From positions 15,723,897 to 15,787,896 of the forward strand of contig CM056383.1 of the NCBI GenBank assembly GCA_029718625.1: DNA of 64,000 bases, read 5' to 3'. Source of the stretch: Synaphobranchus kaupii. Lineage: Eukaryota > Chordata > Actinopteri > Anguilliformes > Synaphobranchidae. This document shows positions 35,999-48,562 of this stretch, piece by piece. Within the stretch, counting starts at the first letter, position 1; the number at the start of each line of letters is the position of its first letter. Made by a program: the position numbers and the translations under genes. The notes beneath the pieces are model-generated. The model was not told the origin of the DNA and ran no database searches. It was given only the letters and a program-made list of their open reading frames with translations.

Positions 35999-37027
35999 AT
36001 GAGACCAAGACGACACCTAACAATTGATCAACAGTACCTCGCCATTACGAGGCTTCAAACAGGATGTTCTCAGAGGGAAGTGGCCACTGAGCTTAGAGTG
36101 TCACAGAGTGTCATCAGCAGGTTGCAACAGAGATACAGAGAGACTGGAAGAGTCACAGAAAGGCATAGAAGTGGACGTCCTTTGGCCACATCCCACACTG
36201 ATGACCGCTTCATTGTGAACAGTGCCTTGCGGAACCGGATGATGAATGCCACTCAACTCCAGGCACATTTAAGGGAGGTGAGAGGCACCCAAGTGTCACG
36301 TCAGACCATTCGAAACCGTTTACATCAGCGTGGTCTGCGTGCTAGACGACCTGCAAGGGTACCTGACCACACCACCAGGCACAGGCGTCATCGTCTTGCA
36401 TGGGCCAGGGAGCATTTACGCTGGACGAGGGACCAGTGGGCCTCAGTGCTGTTCTCTGATGAAAGTCGATTCACGTTGAGCAGAAATGATGGCCGCCAAC
36501 GATGTTGGAGACGTCAAGGAGAGCGCTATGCATCAGCCACTGTTGTCACCAGACGACCCTTTGGTGGTGGCGGTGTTACAGTGTGGGCAGGTGTGTCTAG
36601 TCAATACAGAACTGCCCTACACTTTGTGAATGGTACAGTGACAAGCCCATACTACCTGAATAACATCATTAATCCAGTCATTGTGCCCCTGCATGAACAA
36701 CACAGGCCTAATTTCATCTTCATGGACGACAATGCTCCAGCTCATCGATGTCGCATCATTAGGGAAAGGCTGCTGGAGACTGGGGTACCTCAAATGGAGT
36801 GGCCTGCACTTTCTCCAGACCTGAATCCCATAGAAAACCTATGGGATCAGCTGACTCACCGTGTAGAGGCTCGTAACTCTGTACCCCAGAACCTCAATGA
36901 CCTGAGGGCCGCCCTTCAAGAAGAGTGGGATGCCATGCCTCAGCAGACAATAAGTCGACTTGTGAACAGCATGAGACGTCGTTGTCAAGCTGTAATTGAT
37001 GCTCAAGGGCACATGACAAGTTATTGA
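35999..37027 (+). CDS. Tc1-like transposase, intact, 342 aa
   Basis: It catalyses cut-and-paste transposition into TA sites in the nucleus. Residues 20-46 form a helix-turn-helix ([20 protein letters not shown]), followed by the GRPR-type hook SGRPLAT (58-64) and a second HTH-like region around 80-112. The RNase H-like core carries aspartate 154 (FSDESRF), aspartate 244 (MDDNAPAH) and glutamate 279 ([11 protein letters not shown]), with 34 residues between the last two: DD34E, as in Tc1. The length is standard (about 340). I start at the MRPRRH methionine; the open frame extends 28 codons upstream to 35915, but that leader does not resemble the family. No stop or frameshift is present, so the enzyme could be active. 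There is a TATA-like TATTTAAAC about 45 bp upstream. Confidence 0.95.
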   Translation: MRPRRHLTIDQQYLAITRLQTGCSQREVATELRVSQSVISRLQQRYRETGRVTERHRSGRPLATSHTDDRFIVNSALRNRMMNATQLQAHLREVRGTQVSRQTIRNRLHQRGLRARRPARVPDHTTRHRRHRLAWAREHLRWTRDQWASVLFSDESRFTLSRNDGRQRCWRRQGERYASATVVTRRPFGGGGVTVWAGVSSQYRTALHFVNGTVTSPYYLNNIINPVIVPLHEQHRPNFIFMDDNAPAHRCRIIRERLLETGVPQMEWPALSPDLNPIENLWDQLTHRVEARNSVPQNLNDLRAALQEEWDAMPQQTISRLVNSMRRRCQAVIDAQGHMTSY

Positions 37028-37185
37028 GACATTGACATTTTTGTTGTGGTATACCCACCACTGTTGTTGGCCTTTGTTTCAATAAATTGTTTGAGATGAG
37101 GAAATCACCATTGCATGCTTCTACTTAAATGCCCTACCTTCATGATACGTATAATATCACTGTAGCGTGAACTTACATTTTCCAT

Positions 37186-37231
37186 AAATTTCACCCGAAA
37201 GCCAAATATCCCTAACTTTTTGTGAGTAGTG
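37186..37231 (-). repeat. Right terminal inverted repeat of the Tc1-like element
   Basis: Inverted copy of 35701-35746, ending GTGAGTAGTG and followed by TA. Confidence 0.95.
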
Positions 37232-37360
37232 TATATGCGCTTTTAAAATAACATGCGCATATAAGGCGCTATAATGAACCCTGCAAAGACAAAAAAAAAA
37301 TAGAAAAGACACTTGCGTTTGGGTTAGTGCCGCTTAGCGCCGGGTGTAAGATAGGGCCCT

Positions 37361-39337
<1,977 letters not shown>

Positions 39338-39475
39338 TTATAGGCATTTAGCAGATGCTCTTATCCAGAGAGACTTACACAACTTCTTATTACATCTTAG
39401 TACATTTATCCATTCATACAACTGGATATATACTGAAGTCCAGTTCCTTAACCATTATACTATGCTGCCGCCCTT
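39338..39475 (-). repeat. tRNA-derived SINE, internally deleted
   Basis: On the minus strand the head AAGGGCGGCAGCATAGTATAA and the tail CTCTGGATAAGAGCATCTGC are both present, but the B-box segment between GGAACTGGACTTC and the CAGTATATATCCAG part is missing. This copy therefore lacks a complete internal promoter. Confidence 0.75.
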
Positions 39476-41354
39476 AAAAGCATATATTCCTGCTAGATCT
39501 AAGCAAAAAAATTGTTCTCATGGAGCCACCCTACTGAAGGTACCAGTCAGCATGTTAACATCCTTTACTTAAATATTTTTTTTATGTGAAAGATTTCTGA
39601 GGTCTGCAGAAATATAGCCATATTCACTGTATATTCGTCATTATTCATTGTGATAGAGCATGTATTCAAAATATTAATCAGATTCAGTTCCAGATTTGCT
39701 GGACCCAGTCTTTGTATATTTATTGTATATCATGGCTATAAATTATTTTAAGTGGACATGGGAGCATCACTATACAAAACAATCAGTAGCCTATAATCAT
39801 TATAGGAATTAGCTTGCTAGCAATGAGTCTGACAATACCTTATTTGTTTGAATTTTAGCCAGTTTATCTTTTTACAATGTTGAATGATTCTCTTTTAGCC
39901 ACCCAAAACAACACATTTCCACTAAATATTTTCAGTGGCCGTGCATAAAATGGACACTGCAAATCTTGTTCTCTTCATGTTTTCAATCTCTGAGAATATA
40001 AAGTGTTTAGGTAGACTGATTCCTTTCACTCTGTCATACATTGTGATGCAAGCAACACTATCATTTTTATTGGAATTAACAGAGTATCCTCAAACTGTCC
40101 TGGTCAAGGGAGACCACTTTAGATCAGAGTTCCCTTTAATAGAACGTATTACCATACTCAGACAATGGTATGATCTTTAGTCTCTGACCGGCATAGTTTA
40201 TTTCAATATTTTACTGCTTGCATAAGTGATTTTAACCTTCTTGTTTCTCAGAAGATTTTGGACAATGTATTCTTAGAGTAACCCTTCAAGTATTTAACCA
40301 TGGCAACCATCAAATCATTTTTTCACAGGGTTAAATTTTTCTCATGAGCTGTCATGAGCACATAAACATGGGACACTGTGTTATTGACTGAGCTGAGTCT
40401 CTCAACAAGGGGAAGCGAAAATGTTGCCAATTCAGAGCTTATTACCAAAAACATCTTTTTAAGCCTTGTCATGTGGAAAGTGTATGTAGGAAAAAAATGT
40501 AGGAAGGCCATGGTTCAAATTAGGGGGTGCTAGGGGACTCAAGTGAGACCGCAGCCCCCCTACAGGCATCACAAATCAGGCGGGGAGGGGGGGGGGGGTC
40601 TGCTATTACTGAATACTTGACTTTTTTTTTTCCCTCATTGTTTACACATGTCTTCATATGTCTGTGGCAATAAATTTGATTGCATCAGTTTGCCGCCAAC
40701 ACAAAAACAGACCACCGTGTGGCCAATGGCCTCGTTCCACAAATGAACCCACTCATTTCTGCCACACGAGGCGCTACACGTGCTGCCAAATCCAGTTGGG
40801 CTGCTTTTAAAATGTTGCCATTGCTGCCGACTCTGTTGAAGGGGCGTGTGCATTTGGATGACAGGTGGGATATCGGCCCTGACACAAAAAATATGAAAAC
40901 AAAATGAAACTTCTTGCTAGTAACATTGCTCAGGTGTTCATGTCTTCACCTTTAACGATAACCTGCTGATTATCATCCAAAAATATACAGGAGATGAGAT
41001 CATACTCTGATGACTAAATTATCGCAGTGCTCTACAAGATGACCTGTTATATTGTATACATCGATAGTAATAAGTGACAGTCCTTACTGCAGCTAACTAC
41101 ATTATTTTGTTTCTGAACTGACATTGATGAACACTGTATAAGGGGATGTGGTAGTTACATTAGATATGGGACGTTTGCTAGCGATCAGCCAATCTAATTA
41201 TTATTTTCCACACACAGCTTAACCTCAGACAAATGTGTCAGTGCAGTTTGGATAGAAACTTTAAAATGTGCTCTTTGGAGAAATTACATGGTGAATATTT
41301 TACAGACCTGTTCAATGAGATCACAAACTGGGTAATAGAATAAAGAGTTTGAAT
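39476..41354. other. Intergenic DNA
   Basis: No gene recognised. A G-rich run is at 40578-40598. Around 40640-40910 there is more GC-rich sequence with overlapping short frames on both strands (66-75 codons), which I cannot assign. Confidence 0.45.
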
Positions 41355-41539
41355 AAAAGGTGACTTCAACATTAAAAATGTCAACATTCTGCAAACTAAA
41401 TTTTGAGTAAACTGAACTTCTGGACACAAAGTTGATTAACACAAAATTCCAATTTAGTCAAACTTATTAATGTGTGTTAGAACTGATGTTTTAAGTCCTT
41501 TGTACTTTAAAACTTAAGTTGAACTTAAGTTATATCAAC

Positions 41540-42662
41540 TTAAAGGATAAGTTCGCTATTTTGGACCTTGGACCCTATTTGCGGTCTGTCTTCCATGAAC
41601 CTGACACATTGAGTCCATATTTTCGCTGATCGGTCCAGTATTGAGCTAGCTACAGATTTCCTGTAGGCTCTCACTGGGCTACAATAGAAGTCAACGGGGC
41701 AATTAGAAATGTTATGGAAAAACAACGATAAATGTGCTTTTATAGCTCAGTGTGTATTCTTACGGTCTCAGTATGCTCTCCTGTGAAATGTAGGCTATCG
41801 CAAACGCAAACCGAACGTTGAAACAACAGTTCCATTTGAAACAGAACTATTTCTCCGACCGCACTACCTCGCACTGTAAACTTCCGCAGTCTAGCTACGT
41901 TGTAGAGAGGCCGCTTGAAAAGCAGTTGATCACAAATCCTGACCTCCCGTTGGAGTTTACTAGCTAGTAGCCTACAGCAGAACTATTTGTAACGCAGTGT
42001 TTGTAATCATCATTTGTAATAATTTACATTACCTGCGCAACTTCAGCCTCTCTCTCTTCTCTTGCTCTCTTATCATCCATCTCTTGTAGTTCCGTGTCCG
42101 TGTATTCTGGCTCAAATCTGTAGCCAGTAACGTCAAAGTCAAAATCGAATTCTTCGTCTTCGTAATCATTATAGTCATCCATCATCCAAGTTTTTTTGTG
42201 GAAATTGTAGCCTACGTTGCTGCAGGTAAACAAACGCAGACTGCTCACATAGTTAGTTTCGTAAACGGCCGGCACACCTTCCCGCTCCCCCACCCCCGAC
42301 ACATAGTACTCCGCGGGAGCAGCAAAAACAAGCAACAGGGAAATGCTTACTTCCAAGCCATGCCAAGCACGTAAAAATGTTCGGATTGAGATACATTTCA
42401 CAGGAGAGCATACTGAGACCGGTAACAATACACCCTGAGCGTCTCATTTATTGTACATGAAAGCACATTTATCGTTGTTTTTCCATAACATTTCTAATTG
42501 CCCCGTTGACTTCTATTGTAGCCCAGTGAGAGCCTACAGGAAATCTGTAGCTAGCTGGCAATACTGGACCGATCAGCGAAAATATGGACTCAATGTGTCA
42601 GGTTCATGGAAGACAGACCGCAAATATGGTCCAAGGTCCAAAATAGCGAACTTATCCTTTAA
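41540..42662. mobile_element. DNA transposon with about 255-bp inverted repeats, non-autonomous (ISL2EU-like?)
   Basis: TTAAAGGATAAGTTCGCTAT at the left and its complement ending CTTATCCTTTAA at the right begin arms that stay similar to about 41795 and 42395 (including GGTCTCAGTATGCTCTCC). The centre carries one short coding exon on the minus strand and no transposase. From memory, fish elements with this AAGGATAAGTTCG-type terminus and this acidic first exon belong to the ISL2EU/IS4EU or related group. The family name is tentative; the inverted repeats are directly visible. Confidence 0.7.
42033..42185 (-). CDS. First exon of a P2X7-C-terminal-like transposon protein (51 codons)
   Basis: It encodes MMDDYNDYEDEEFDFDFDV, then GYRFEPEYTDTELQEMDD and KRAREEREAEVAQ, and ends exactly at a consensus donor (CAG then GTAATG). 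From memory this closely resembles the start of fish proteins annotated as P2X purinoceptor 7-like, in which an acidic leader with the FEPEYT.xELQxM motif precedes a cysteine-rich zinc-binding domain. Those proteins are widespread passengers of DNA transposons. Here no downstream exon with the cysteine domain lies inside the element, so this is a deletion derivative that keeps only exon 1. It could still splice to a chance acceptor further along the minus strand. The frame itself is unbroken. Confidence 0.55.
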
Positions 42663-42850
42663 GTTTTCAAGGGACATAAAACATCAGTACTAGCACATTT
42701 ATAAGTTTGACTAAATTGATATTTTGAGTTAATCAACTTTGTGTCCAGAAGTTCAGTTTACTCAAAATTTTGTTTGCAGAATGTTGACTTATTATTATTT
42801 TCTTTTACATTGAAGTCACCTACACTTTTTACGGTGTAATGAGCTCAGCC

Positions 42851-45421
42851 AAATAAAGTTTTGCTATTCTTGTGCAGTGCTCCACAGTCCCTGGTATCCC
42901 AAATGCCATGTGTCACATGGAGGCCACATATTATGCTAATACGCAAAATACTATTACAGAATAATGAATGTGGCCTCCTCTGTACTAAACACCTTCAGCT
43001 GTTTCTCTTTAAACAAAAAAACTAAAAAATGGGAGTACATTGCTGTCAGTGGATACCAAAGATTTAGTGGATACTAACAGAGCTCATTACAAATGTTATC
43101 AAACAGAGGTTTACCTCATTATGTGAAAAACAATTGGATTAACCCTTTATCCTTATTCTGTGGTAACACTTTTTATAGTTTTCATTACCCCCTTGTTTAT
43201 ATTTATAATATTTTATATTTATTATGGTATTATGGCGCTCAGATACAGTCTTCTGCTCAAGCCGTGAGGGGGGGAAGGTGACCTGATAAATTGGGGTATG
43301 ACAACAAGAGTCCATCAAATCACCATTAACAACTCACAGTATTTTTCACCTTGAAGAAAATGATGCTGCGGGGACCCTTAACTACCTCCACATGTAGTCG
43401 TATATTAAAGAAGAGCTGGCTTTGAACAGAAATGACCCCCCAGGTTGCAGCAACATTGCCTCATGCAGTAATCACTGGTCTACGTGTGTCTTACGGCAGA
43501 TAACAGCATCGTTATGGCTCCTGGCTGGGACAGATGGCAGCCATTACAGAGACGTTGGTTCTTATAAGCAGTAAAATAGGGAGAAAGCCTGTGCTCCAGC
43601 TAATGAACCTTGCTTCCAGTGAAGGGGCCTGGAAATATGTATTATTTACTCAAACAGTTTCATGCCTCTATAACAGGACCAGGCAGACAGTATGTCAACC
43701 CCATAAAATGACATTAAGGTAATACAAGCCCGTCCTCTTAGCATTTAAACAGATCCTGATTAAGACAGTATACCTTTCTTACCTTTTAGCACACGTTCTC
43801 CTGTTTATTCATGTTTGAATAGAGATTTTTAATTAATCTAGTTTTATCTAGAGTTATATAAAAGCCATCTAGAGTTATATAAAGCCATTTCACAACACAG
43901 AAAGAAAAAAGAAAAAAAGCAGTATAGTTCATCATTGCTCATCATTGCTCATTAATTTTTACAAATAATGAGAGAGTTGGTCCATTAGGATAGCTTGGGT
44001 GGGGAACCTAATTAGATAACTGCAACAAGTAATGTCTGATTTAATATGAGATAAAGTGTTCCAGGGAGAGATAAGATCCTGTGACAATCTGCTGTCTGAT
44101 CAGGGTTACTCTATAGACAGTCCGGACCATTTGTTTGCTCGACAAGGGTAAGGGTGTGGCTCTATGGTTGTTTCCTCTGTTTTGGGAGTTAGTTCTGAAA
44201 TGACACAAGGGTAGTATAACACATTTACAATGATGTCACAGATTGAGATGCATTAGGCTGTAACCTTTTTTGATTTTGCACAGGTCAGACGAGTAAAATT
44301 TCTCTGCACCCGATCAACTCACGCTGTAATATCAGTGTAAATCCTAGGAACCACTGCTACCAAGCTTTACATTAGCTATTAGAATTCCAGTTTGTCACGC
44401 AGTGGATGTTTTTGTCTATATAATTGTTTTATTTACACTTGACCCAGTAGCAGCTCACATTTCCTCTATTGCATTGAAAAAGTATAATGCTGCAGTCCAG
44501 TGTTATTATCAGTGTGAGGGCTGACCGCCATAATTCCAAGTTGTGGTCTTTGGCCGCACTGACACGGTTTTCATTATCTGCTCCTTGGCAGAGCCTGAAT
44601 CGCGGGAAAGCCAAATTAGAGGTAAGCCAACACACATGGCGGTATGTGGAGCAGGTCATGTGACAAATAAACCAATGACATGACATGTCACATCTCCTAG
44701 TTAAACACCGCAGTATCAAAACTACTTGATCCTAAATTGAACATTTGATCTGTTCTTAAATAAACACCCAACATCAGCAAAAAAGACCCATTAATGCGTG
44801 ACTCTAAACACATGAGCAAGGTGAGATGGGGGCTGATGGTACAACCAGAAGGGGTCTGTATGGCTGCCAACAAATGTATTGTATGAAGGTACACCCATGG
44901 CAACTCCACATGATCGGATAATAATTACATCTGTCAACAACAAGGGAACAAAGGAATTAATTCATTGTGCCGAATTCTTGCATTAATTTTCCTTCACTGG
45001 CTTGGATGCTAATTAAAGGGCATTTTATGGAACAGTGCCAATTAACTGTCATTCATTACATGCCATAAACCATATATGCAACCATGCCCAGACTTGGAGC
45101 TTCTACGATACTCTGGCACCCTGTGACAGGAGCCCGGCTTTGTTCAGGCTGACTGTGCAATGTGTTGAAGGTGATTAAAAAACCATCCAGAGAGCCTCCA
45201 AGCAGATTGGTAAATTAATCCGGCCATATGCAGAACTTCTCTTGTCAAATTAAACATTATTTGTTCAGCCTCTCTCCGCTTGTGACATTTGGGGATTATG
45301 CATTAAAAATTGAGTATGGACTTGAGAATTCTAGATACTGGCAGGAATATAAAAATGCCATCTTAATACCCACAGTGGACGTAGATGTACAGGAAGGTAT
45401 ACTGAAAAAATGGTTTGCTTT
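42851..45421. other. Intergenic DNA
   Basis: No gene recognised. The parts at 43.49-43.72 and 44.5-45.2 kb are not repeat-like and have balanced composition, so they are candidates for conserved non-coding DNA, but only alignment could show it. Confidence 0.4.
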
Positions 45422-45426
45422 TTTGG

Positions 45427-46051
45427 TGTCATGGTTTTTACCTATCTTCCCTCTGTTGCTACGGTTTTTATCTTTTTCCCATTTTCTCTTTTCAGTCTAT
45501 CGGATTTTTCTGCGTTCCATTTCGGAGTTTTCATTCTCTCCGCTAATTATTCGTTTCACCTGTTCTCTTACCTCTCAGGTATTTAAACCCCTCACTTCCG
45601 CCTCCTGGCGCTTCTTTGTCATTTCGTGTTTTCACGAGGTTAGGGTTAGTAAGTTTTTGTCTCTCTGCTTTTGTGAAGTATTAAGATTTCTTTATTACGC
45701 AGTACAAGACGTTCTTCCACTTAGAAGCCTAGGGGAATTAGGGTTTAGTTTCCCTCATTGCTCTTCCCTCTCCTTCGCTCCCACTCTCATTTCTGAGAGT
45801 GTGAGTTTTATTTTTATTTCATTTATTTCACCATTTATCGGGCGTTATAGCCACGTACCGAAGGTGTCTTGTTTTTTCTGTCCTCTTTCGCTATCTCTTT
45901 AGCGTTAGCTATTTTGAGATTTAGCTGTGCCCGTGTTTACGTGGCTAGCCCGTTTTATAGGGGTGTGTTATTATTTGGCACTGCCAGGGATTTTCTATCC
46001 TCTTTTCTGTTATCGCGTTTGGCTCATCGCAATTCGGCACAAACCCTTTCA
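45427..46051 (+). mobile_element. Solo LTR of a Ty3/gypsy-type retrotransposon (625 bp)
   Basis: It begins TGTCATGG and ends CCCTTTCA (TG...CA). It is flanked by the 5-bp direct repeat TTTGG at 45422-45426 and 46052-46056. A TATA-like GGTATTTAAACCC lies about 155 bp in. The pyrimidine-rich texture and the end CGGCACAAACC parallel the chromovirus LTRs at 52431 and 55494, but the sequence is a different family. No internal region is left, as after LTR-LTR recombination. The 224-codon open frame across it is a chance frame in U/C-rich sequence. Confidence 0.75.
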
Positions 46052-46771
46052 TTTGGTGCTAATATTGGCACTTTAAAATATGTTTTTGTTGAATATGTGT
46101 AATTTCTGTTCAGGTTTTGGATTCATTTCAAGCAGGATTTCGACAATTTTTTTAACTGCATGAATAAAATTGCAACCCAGACATTGTGTAAGTGATATTT
46201 CATTTAATTCTCCAAAACGTATGATGATCCCAGGAGCATTGACCTAACAACAGGAAGTGAGATATAAACGAAGATGTGATGTCATAATTACAGCATGAGT
46301 GCTCAAAAGATGGTGTATGACATCTACAAATGTCATGAGCCATTATACTAGCATGTGCTTTTTCCACGCTAAAAAATTACATACCAGGTTAATCAAGTTC
46401 TCTTTTATGGAACACAGAGAGTGCCACAATAATAAATAAATAAATAAATAAATAAATGTGGAAATATAAAAATGAATAAATAAAATAATTTGGAAATAAA
46501 TAAATAAATCTGGGAATGAATATAGAAATGTAAATGTATGTGCAATTAATTTAAGTTATTACATTTATTTTTATTTTTTTTTCCAAATATTTTTTCAAAT
46601 ATATAAATTTATTTCCATATATATTTCCCAATTTATTTCCATATATATTTACCGATTGTCATTGTCATTTCCCGATTGTCATTTCCCAACGAGCACAATC
46701 TGTCAATCAACTTGCTTTGCTCCACCCACTAAGGTAGCCTCGTTCACACCCTTCTAACTGTATGTGTTCAG

Positions 46772-47634
46772 TGTTGCCAGATTGGGAATATTCAAGCCCA
46801 ATTGGGCTATTTATTTTTATGTTATTGTGTGGGGGAAAATGACTTTTTGCAGCTTGTCATAATTTGGTTATATTTGGCATTTTTTCTTCCTCTTTCAGCT
46901 AATTATTCACATTAACTCTGGTGTAGTTTGTCCCTCCTCTCTCTGCCTATTCCTCGGTTGTCCTTGAAACCAGTTAATAGTCGCTGCTTTTGTTTGATAT
47001 GCAGAGGCTTGCCAGGGGGTTAGAAAGACAATCGTGAAAATCAGAAAGAACGCTGACTTTCAGTTGCTCGTGGAAAAGTAGGCTAGTTGCTGTTATGCTG
47101 TGTTCATGCTTTAATGGGGAGACGGGAGACGTGGCTGATCTGTAAACTGTACTGCTGTGTAGACCACCATGTCTTATCTTTGAATGCATGTGTGTCTTTT
47201 CGTTGAAGCTATTTTCCTAATCAAACGTTTCGTGCTTACGCAAAATCGGGGAAAGCAAGCTTGCACACACAAAAAACAAGTTGAGCAACATAGAAACATA
47301 GGCTGCTCATTTCTCGCCCACTACTTCTATGTTGCTCAACTTGCTTTTTGTGTGTGCAAGCTTGCTTTCCCCGATTTTGCGTAAGCACAAAATGTTTGAT
47401 TAGGAAAATAGAACTAGCCCATAACTTAAAAGCGTGTGTGTGCGCGTTCGCAAATCATATTCATAAACATTTCAGAGTCTATCGATTGGCTACCGTTCTG
47501 ACAGTAGGCTACCTCTACCTCCAGTCCAATCTCCCTCCCCACTTCCGTTCATAACTTAATGTAGCCTATTTTATCCAAATTGTGCTATTTTTATTAAGAT
47601 TCGGCATGTTTATAGTTTTAAAATCTGGCAACAC
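46772..47634. mobile_element. hAT-like insertion nested in the foldback element (863 bp)
   Basis: The ends TGTTGCCAGATT and AATCTGGCAACA are inverted copies, and the 9-bp repeat TGTGTTCAG stands on both sides (46763-46771 and 47635-47643). Removing the insert and one repeat restores colinearity with the opposite arm of the foldback element. The terminus CAGTGTTGCCAGATTGGG is shared with a common fish hAT-type family as I recall; the exact 8- versus 9-bp target duplication is ambiguous because the ends overlap the repeat. Confidence 0.65.
47209..47411. repeat. 85-bp near-perfect stem-loop
   Basis: Positions 47209-47293 and 47327-47411 are reverse complements with three mismatches, separated by a 33-nt loop. 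The stem includes GCTTACGCAAAATCGGGG and GCAAGCTTGCACACAC. It lies at the centre of the nested hAT-like element. It could be an internal inverted duplication or a tiny MITE; if transcribed it would form a long hairpin RNA. Confidence 0.85.
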
Positions 47635-48562
47635 TGTGTTCAGAGCATAGGCTGTATAGAAATGGTTCAGAGCTGCAGACAGCGTTTCTCAATGTGAGCA
47701 AATACATTCGTGGAGACAATTCCTCACATATTGAGAGAAACGACGGATAGAGAAAGCTAACTAGCTAGCACAATCTGTCAACTTGCTTTGGTCCACCCAC
47801 TAATTTCGCCTAGTTCCAAATCAATCAGGTTCCAACCCTCCATGTAGGCTATTCAGTGTTACTGACAGCGTTTCTTATGAGCAAGTAGAGAAGTCAATTT
47901 CTCAAATATTGAAAGAAAAGGCGGGCAGATAGCTTGTATATTGCTGTGAGCAATATAGCGATCTTGTGTCCGAGAAAGCTAGCGACATGACCATGTTCAG
48001 TGTAGCCTACAACGTTCGCTGGCATCCGATGCAAATCTAAATCTAAAACAGATACCTAGCTAGCTTTCTCTATCCGTCGTTTCTCTAAATATGTGAGGAA
48101 TTTCAATTAACGTATTTGCTTACATTGATAAACGCTGTCTGCAGCTCTGAAACACTTTTCTACAGTCTAGTCTCAATGTTGGAAGGGTGGGAACGTGGCG
48201 ACCTTAGTGGGTGGAGAAAAGCAAGTTGATTGACAGATTGTGCTCGTTGGGAAATGACAATCGGGATATGACAATGACAATCGGTAAATATGTATGGGAA
48301 TAAATAAGTAAATAGGGAAATAAATTGGGAAATATATATGGAAATAAATAAATGAATATATTTGAAAATAAATGAAAAAATAAATGTAATAACTTAAATT
48401 AATTGTACATATATTTACATTTCTATATTCATTCCCAGATTTATTTATTTATTTCCAAATTATTTTATTTATTCATTTTTATATTTCCACATTTATTTAT
48501 TTATTCTTTTATTTATTTCCACATTTATTTATTTATTATTGTGGCACTCTCGGTGTTCCATA

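Larger units (their letters stand above)
35701..37231 (+). mobile_element. Complete Tc1-like DNA transposon (1531 bp), potentially autonomous
   Basis: The first 46 bp, beginning CACTACTCACAAAAAGTTAG, are repeated in inverted orientation at 37186-37231 with one mismatch (C/T at the 28th base). Both ends abut TA (35699-35700 and 37232-37233), the duplicated Tc1/mariner target. The interior has one long uninterrupted transposase frame and little else, as in canonical Tc1 elements. Near-identical ends and an unbroken frame point to recent insertion. It landed inside the Harbinger-like relic. Confidence 0.95.
33797..37359. mobile_element. Eroded Harbinger-like element hosting a Tc1 insertion
   Basis: The left part (GGTCTAAACGCATGGC, GGGCGTAACATGCAATAAACC, CATTCCCTTTAAAAGCC) and the right part (TTAGCGCCGGGTGTAAGATAGGGCCC) match my memory of a very common teleost Harbinger-type family with GGGCYCTATTTT ends and GCGC-rich subterminal sequence. 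Between them lies a minus-strand relic that resembles HARBI1 nuclease (35360-35510). An intact Tc1-like element interrupts it near its right end, between GTGCACACT and TGCGCTTTTAAAATAAC. The left boundary is blurred, and a separate repeat tail sits at 34377-34449. Confidence 0.5.
41355..42850. mobile_element. Composite inverted-repeat structure around a DNA transposon
   Basis: Outside the inner element, the left flank 41360-41535 and the right flank 42665-42835 are again inverted copies of each other; for example GGTGACTTCAA and GAGTAAACTGAACTTCTGG occur on the left, with their complements on the right. Together with the inner arms this gives an almost 1.5-kb palindromic architecture with arms of about 430 bp. 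It may be one element with very long, partly diverged inverted repeats, or an inner element inserted at the centre of an older palindrome. Confidence 0.6.
46408..48560. mobile_element. Foldback DNA element with long terminal inverted repeats, with nested insertion
   Basis: TGGAACACAGAGAGTGCCAC at the left matches, inverted, the right end GTGGCACTCTCGGTGTTCCA. The arms continue through AT-rich (AAATAAAT)n sequence, GGGAAATGACAATCGG, CAATCTGTCAATCAACTTGC and CCACCCACTAAGG, and then, beyond a nested insertion, through CAGCTCTGAA/CTGCAGACAGCG to CTTTCTCTATCCGTCG. Each arm is about 500 bp. Left and right flanks (CTCTTTTA and TACTCTTTA) are similar but not identical, so the target duplication is uncertain. 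No transposase frame is present. Class unknown to me. Confidence 0.7.

Noticed and set aside
45228..45902. 224-codon hydrophobic open frame on the plus strand
   Set aside because: It lies across the solo LTR at 45427-46051. The F/S/L-rich composition comes from pyrimidine-rich LTR sequence, and there is no recognisable domain.
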